64,000 nt of DNA from Ruegeria arenilitoris (GTDB lineage: Bacteria; Pseudomonadota; Alphaproteobacteria; Rhodobacterales; Rhodobacteraceae), in the NCBI RefSeq assembly GCF_013031355.1, contig NZ_WPZO01000001.1:372001-436000 (forward strand), in the 5' to 3' direction. Positions 60,014-64,000 of the stretch are shown in pieces; position 1 is the first letter of the stretch; each line of letters begins with the position of its first letter. A program made the translations under genes and the position numbers. The notes beneath the pieces are model-generated. The model was not told the origin of the DNA. It searched no databases and saw nothing but the letters and a program-made list of their open reading frames with translations.

Positions 60014-61780
60014 ATGAGTTTCGGCTGGTCCAATCTGACAAAACCTTTCCGCGGCGCGCCCCTTGGGTGGCGCCTGCGGTTTGCTGTGATCGCTGTGCTG
60101 ATCACCGCCGTCGCGACGATCTGGATCACGAACCGTCTGCTGACCGACAGGTTCACCGAGTCGACCCGCAACCGAGCCGAGGTGCGCCTGGCGCTGTATT
60201 CCGGCAACCTGCTGAGCGAGCTGCGCAGAAACGCGATTGTGCCTCAGCTGCTGTCCCGAGATCCCACGCTGATCTCGGCGTTGCAATCCGGTGACTTTTC
60301 GCTGTCTACCCAGCGCCTGATCTCGTTTGTCGAAGAGATCGGGGCCGCGTCTCTGATGCTGTTGGATGGGGATGGGCGTCTGGTTGCCTCCACCGATCGC
60401 AACCGGCTGGGTGAGGCACATCGCAGTTCGCCTTATTTTATTGACGCGGTTCGTTCGAACGCCACGATCTTTACGGTGATCCCGAAGGAATCCGGTGGCT
60501 ACAGCTTTGTCTATTCGCGCCGCATCGATTCCAATGCCGATATCCTTGGTGTGATCGTTGTCGAGGTCGATCTTCACAAGTTCGAACTGGCCTGGGCCGG
60601 TATTTCCGACGCGGTGATGGTCACTGACAGCACCGGTACGATCATCCTGTCGACCGAACCACAATGGCGCGGGCTGGAGGAAAACTCAGCGATGCTGAGG
60701 CAGCCTCCGGAAGGCGCGATCCAACGTGCGATCCGGGCCACGGCGGATTGGACCGCGCTGCCGCCCGATGCCTATCTGCAGGGTGAAGCTGTGATGCGGA
60801 TGGAAACACGCATACCGTTCCGCGGCTGGCAGATGACCTCGTTCACGACCTATGCCTCGATCCGTGAAAAGGTGAACAGCGTTCTCGCGCTCGAAATCAT
60901 GGGGTTTGCGATTCTTCTGGCGCTGGCCTTCTACGCACTCAGCCGAAGGGCCACGCTGCGCATGGCATTGTTCCAGCGCGAGTCGGCAGAGCTTCGCGCA
61001 TTGAACGCAAGGCTGCAGCGGGAAATTGCTGAGCGGGAACGGGTTGAAAAGACGCTGGAAGTTGCTGAACAAACGCTGGCGCAAAGTTCGAAACTGGCAG
61101 CGTTGGGCGAGATGTCCGCCGCCGTTAGTCACGAGCTGAATCAACCGCTGGCTGCAATGAAGACATATCTGGCCGGCGCGCGTCTGCTGTTGCGCCGCAA
61201 CCGCCCCGAAGAGGCGCTGGCCAGCTTTGGTCGCATTGATGGCTTGATCGAGCGGATGGGCGCGATCACCCGGCAGCTCAAATCCTATGCGCGCAAGGGC
61301 GCGGATGCGTTTTCCCCTGTAAACCTTGGCGAAGCGCTGGCCTCATCCCTGTCGATGATGGAACCGCAACTGCGTCAGCGGCACGTGAAGATCACTCAGA
61401 TTTTGCCCGAAGAACCTGTTATAGTGATGGGAGACCGGATGCGGATCGAACAGGTGATGGTGAACCTCTTGCGCAATGCGTTGGACGCCACCAAATCTGT
61501 ATCAGAGCCGGACGTGGAAATTATTCTGGCCGCAGGCGATATGGCGGTGCTGACCGTCCGCGACAACGGTTATGGGATCGAGGATATCGAGAACCTGTTT
61601 GAACCGTTCTACACCACCAAGCAGCCCGGAGACGGCGTCGGTTTGGGACTTGCCATCTCTTCGGGTATCGTAAACGACCATGGGGGGCGGCTGACCGCCC
61701 GCAACAGCCAGCACGGTGGCGCGGTGTTTGAGATGCAGCTGCCGATACTGGGAAGCGACGGCCTCGAGGCCGCTGAATAA
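60014..61780 (+). CDS. dctB: DctB-type sensor histidine kinase for C4-dicarboxylates
   Basis: 588 residues. Two membrane helices (about 22-40 and 294-310) bracket a periplasmic double PAS-like domain (about 45-285). A coiled linker leads to the dimerisation helix with phospho-acceptor His373 in MSAAVSHELNQPLAAMK, then the ATPase domain with N-box LLRNALDATKS, D-box VRDNGYGIED, FEPFYTTKQPG and G2-box GVGLGLAIS. It senses succinate, fumarate or malate in DctB relatives. dctD follows after 13 bases. No TRAP or DctA transporter is in the window. Confidence 0.92.
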   Translation: MSFGWSNLTKPFRGAPLGWRLRFAVIAVLITAVATIWITNRLLTDRFTESTRNRAEVRLALYSGNLLSELRRNAIVPQLLSRDPTLISALQSGDFSLSTQRLISFVEEIGAASLMLLDGDGRLVASTDRNRLGEAHRSSPYFIDAVRSNATIFTVIPKESGGYSFVYSRRIDSNADILGVIVVEVDLHKFELAWAGISDAVMVTDSTGTIILSTEPQWRGLEENSAMLRQPPEGAIQRAIRATADWTALPPDAYLQGEAVMRMETRIPFRGWQMTSFTTYASIREKVNSVLALEIMGFAILLALAFYALSRRATLRMALFQRESAELRALNARLQREIAERERVEKTLEVAEQTLAQSSKLAALGEMSAAVSHELNQPLAAMKTYLAGARLLLRRNRPEEALASFGRIDGLIERMGAITRQLKSYARKGADAFSPVNLGEALASSLSMMEPQLRQRHVKITQILPEEPVIVMGDRMRIEQVMVNLLRNALDATKSVSEPDVEIILAAGDMAVLTVRDNGYGIEDIENLFEPFYTTKQPGDGVGLGLAISSGIVNDHGGRLTARNSQHGGAVFEMQLPILGSDGLEAAE

Positions 61781-61793
61781 CAAAGGAAGTACT

Positions 61794-63128
61794 ATGGCAC
61801 AGGCCATGAAAATCGCCATCGTGGATGACGAACAGGACATGCGCCAGTCGATCAGCCAGTGGCTGGCACTGTCTGGTTATGACACCGAAACCTTCTCGAG
61901 CGCAGAGGACGCGCTGAAGGTGCTGGGACCGGATTATCCCGGCATTGTCATCTCGGACATCAAGATGCCGGGTATGGACGGCATTCAGCTGCTGAAAAAG
62001 CTGATGGGCGCCGACAGCACGCTGCCGGTCATCATGATCACCGGTCACGGCGATGTGCCGATGGCGGTTGAGGCGATGCGCGTCGGTGCGTTTGATTTCC
62101 TTGAAAAACCTTTCAACCCGGACCGGATGTCCGAACTGGCCAAGCGCGCCAGCAATGCCCGCCGTCTAACACTGGACAACCGGGCCCTGCGGCGTGAGTT
62201 GTCCGGTGGCACCCAGATCATGAACAAGTTGATCGGTGCCAGCCCGGTGATGGAACGTCTGCGCGAAGATATTCTGGACCTGGGGCAGGCGGACGGTCAT
62301 GTCCTGATCGATGGCGAGACGGGGACCGGTAAAACTCTGGTCGCGCACGCGCTGCACGCTGTTGGCAGCCGGGCCGGCAAGAAATTCGTTCTGGTGTCCT
62401 GCGCGGCGCTTGAGGAAGACGTTCTGTCAAAACGCCTCTTTGGTCCGATGATGCCAGAGGATACGCAGCTTCCCGCCATTGAAGAGGCGCGCGGAGGCAC
62501 ACTGGTTCTTGAGGATGTCGAAGCGCTGAGTGACACGCTTCAGGCCCGTCTGCTGAGTGTCATGAACGATCAGGGCACGCCGGCAGAAACCCGGATCGTG
62601 GCGATTTCCAACCTGCAAGAGGCGGGAAAGACCAGCGAAGACGTGCTGCGCCCGGACCTTTTCTATCGCCTTGCGGCGCTGCGGATCACCATGCCGCCCC
62701 TGCGCCAGCGTGGCGAGGATATCCTGACTCTGTTCACGCGCCTCAGCGAGCAATTTGCCGAGGAATACGGATGTGATGCGCCACAGGTCAGTGCTCAGGA
62801 AGCTGCGCAACTGCTGCAGGCCCCGTGGCCGGGCAATGTCCGCCAGCTGATCAACATTGCCGAGCGCGCCGTGCTGCAGTCACGCCGGGGCTCGGGCACG
62901 ATCGCGTCGCTGCTCATGTCGGATCACGAGGAAATGCAGCCGGTGATGACGACCGAGGGTAAGCCGCTCAAGGAATATGTCGAAGCGTTCGAGCGGATGC
63001 TCATTGATAACACGATGCGCCGTCACAAGGGCTCGATTGCGTCGGTGATGGAAGAACTGTGTCTGCCGCGGCGGACGCTGAATGAGAAGATGGCCAAATA
63101 CGGCCTTCAGCGATCAGATTACCTGTAA
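61794..63128 (+). CDS. dctD: DctD-like response regulator with a degenerate AAA+ domain
   Basis: 444 residues from the ATG at 61794 (AAAGGAAG before it). Receiver domain 1-125: Asp11, Asp12, phospho-acceptor Asp55 in ISDIKMPG, Lys105. AAA+ module about 143-370 with Walker A GETGTGKT (174-181). The GAFTGA loop expected after LFG near 217 is absent: the chain reads LFGPMMPEDTQ and goes straight into EEARGGTLVLED, with Walker B as LEDVE instead of LDEIG. The HTH lies in 412-438 (KGSIASVMEELCLPRRTL). Without GAFTGA it should not activate sigma-54; compare Rhodobacter NtrC, which works with the housekeeping RNA polymerase. Confidence 0.92.
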   Translation: MAQAMKIAIVDDEQDMRQSISQWLALSGYDTETFSSAEDALKVLGPDYPGIVISDIKMPGMDGIQLLKKLMGADSTLPVIMITGHGDVPMAVEAMRVGAFDFLEKPFNPDRMSELAKRASNARRLTLDNRALRRELSGGTQIMNKLIGASPVMERLREDILDLGQADGHVLIDGETGTGKTLVAHALHAVGSRAGKKFVLVSCAALEEDVLSKRLFGPMMPEDTQLPAIEEARGGTLVLEDVEALSDTLQARLLSVMNDQGTPAETRIVAISNLQEAGKTSEDVLRPDLFYRLAALRITMPPLRQRGEDILTLFTRLSEQFAEEYGCDAPQVSAQEAAQLLQAPWPGNVRQLINIAERAVLQSRRGSGTIASLLMSDHEEMQPVMTTEGKPLKEYVEAFERMLIDNTMRRHKGSIASVMEELCLPRRTLNEKMAKYGLQRSDYL

Positions 63129-63172
63129 TTGGGCAGGGGGCTCTGCCCCCGCCGCCCTTTGGGCGACTCCCC
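63129..63172. repeat. double-hairpin element after dctD, REP-like
   Basis: GGGGGC-TCT-GCCCCC then CGCCC-TTT-GGGCG, ending CTCCCCCGGAATAAATTT. The first arms pair fully over 6 bp and the second over 5 bp. Sequences of this type recur after genes in many Rhodobacteraceae chromosomes, in my recollection. It may end the dctBD transcript or be a dispersed palindromic repeat. Confidence 0.55.
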
Positions 63173-63631
63173 CGGAATAAATTTGGCCAGATGTAGGGAT
63201 CCTGAGCGGTGTTCAGGTCCCATGATGCAGTTTGCCCATTGTCTTTTCCACAGGACTGCTTTTATTGTGTCCAGACGGGCCGGGCCTTTTTGCGCCCCTA
63301 AGCCCCGAATCTTTGAGTTTCGCTGCTCTGCCGCGGATGGTGATAATCCCACGAGGCAAAGCAGACCGATTGTGCCCCAGATTGGGGCAGATGAACGCCT
63401 GAACCCGTTTATGCGGGTGATAGGAACAAATGGGCAGGACGCGGCGAACCGCGCCTGTCGGAGAAGAACCGCGATGACGCGCGCGCAACGAACGAGTATA
63501 CGGGCAGGGGGCCACAGCGCCGGACCCTCCCGCGCGCCGTCCGATATCGCCCTGACAAGACACCACCCCAAAAGCGCCTGTCCCCCCGGACGGGTTAGGA
63601 CAACGCGTTTGGCGCGGTGCACCAAGGACAC
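63129..63631 (+). other. about 500-base leader region of the RNase E gene
   Basis: No gene is supported here on either strand: the frames present lack ribosome sites and family features. It contains the double hairpin at 63129-63172, a weak promoter-like TTGTCT-N18-TATTGT at 63239-63268, and GC-rich stems such as those around 63433-63455. RNase E genes usually have long 5' leaders used for self-regulation of their mRNA, and this region probably serves that purpose. Confidence 0.5.
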
Positions 63632-64000
63632 ATGGCTAAGAAAATGCTTATCGATGCCACCCACGCGGAGGAAACCCGCGTTGTGGTGGTCGACGGAAAC
63701 AAGGTTGAGGAGTTCGACTTTGAATCCGAAAACAAACGCCAGCTTGCCGGCAACATCTATCTTGCAAAAGTAACACGGGTCGAACCGTCGCTGCAGGCGG
63801 CTTTTGTTGATTATGGCGGAAACCGGCACGGTTTCCTCGCGTTCTCGGAAATTCACCCGGATTACTACCAGATCCCGGTCGCCGACCGCGAAGCGCTTAT
63901 GGAAGAAGAGCGCGCCTATGCCGAGGCGATGAAGGCGCGGGACGAGGCCGAAGAGAGCAAGCCCAGGAAGCGCCGCTCGCGGTCGCGCACCAAAGCGGCG
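63632..64000 (+). CDS. rne: ribonuclease E/G, N-terminal part, cut by the window edge
   Basis: Begins at the ATG at 63632 after AAGGA. The 123 visible residues start MAKKMLIDATHAEETRVVVVDG, the conserved RNase E/G opening, then the S1 domain NIYLAKVTRVEPSLQAAFVDYGGNRHGFLAFSEIHPDYYQ. After IPVADREAL a charged insert begins (EEERAYAEAMKARDEAEESK, then PRKRRSRSRTK), as in alphaproteobacterial RNase E, where it interrupts the S1 domain. Catalyses initial cleavage of mRNAs and rRNA precursors and scaffolds the degradosome. The rest of the gene is beyond the window. Confidence 0.93.
   Translation, partial: MAKKMLIDATHAEETRVVVVDGNKVEEFDFESENKRQLAGNIYLAKVTRVEPSLQAAFVDYGGNRHGFLAFSEIHPDYYQIPVADREALMEEERAYAEAMKARDEAEESKPRKRRSRSRTKAA

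Overview
The window is chromosomal DNA from an alphaproteobacterium, almost certainly a marine Rhodobacteraceae member (Roseobacter group, Ruegeria-like). The basis is moderately GC-rich DNA, dense short-gap gene packing, an F1-ATPase zeta inhibitor, a fused indolepyruvate oxidoreductase, a betaine-homocysteine methyltransferase, a split purS/purQ/purL system, an alphaproteobacterial-type SOS box (GTTC-N7-GTTC) before uvrA, and monothiol glutaredoxin and BolA genes close together. Nearly all genes are core metabolism or housekeeping. There is no integrase, transposase, CRISPR array, rRNA or obvious genomic island.

Layout. 1-5.2 kb: a truncated FkbM methyltransferase, tpiA, a 2-oxoglutarate oxygenase, two Fe-S assembly genes (SufA-like, SufT-like) and an SPFH/NfeD pair. 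5.4-11.8 kb: nucleoside hydrolase, tgt, lon with a heat-shock-like promoter, and an APC permease. 11.9-14.7 kb: tRNA-Val(CAC), an RTX serralysin-type protease, and two identical tRNA-Asp(GTC) genes behind a near-consensus promoter. 14.8-27.8 kb: uvrA with an SOS box, the valine-catabolism genes (acyl-CoA dehydrogenase, 3-hydroxyisobutyryl-CoA hydrolase, mmsB, and separately mmsA with a divergent LysR regulator), a YbdK/GCS2 ligase, FAS1 and L,D-transpeptidase proteins, and a CBS-domain protein. 27.9-34.3 kb: coaD, two dissimilar gap genes flanking a tiny membrane-protein gene and sharing operator-like palindromes, DUF808, an orphan gene, and tkt.

34.5-42 kb: a coiled-coil/ZapA/MliC operon, grxD, bolA, purL and a large MscS channel. 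42-54.7 kb: LysR and indolepyruvate oxidoreductase, acyltransferase, murI, argC, then the cytochrome c maturation genes ccmE, ccmF and ccmH, interrupted by an endolysin/holin pair, then an enoyl-CoA hydratase. 54.7-64 kb: betaine-homocysteine methyltransferase, ATPase zeta inhibitor, purC, MarC, purS, an alcohol dehydrogenase, purQ, a DctB/DctD two-component system, and the start of RNase E behind a long leader.

Most interesting points: the endolysin/holin pair inside the ccm locus, bounded by hairpins and resembling the lysis genes of gene transfer agents; a DctD-like regulator lacking the GAFTGA loop needed for sigma-54 activation; the adjacent gap paralogues with opposite coenzyme-determining residues and shared palindromic operators; a 47-residue membrane protein between them; and several structured intergenic elements. 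No wholly new defence or biosynthetic system was found. Start codons were moved inward from the longest open frame where a ribosome-binding site or family alignment supported it.
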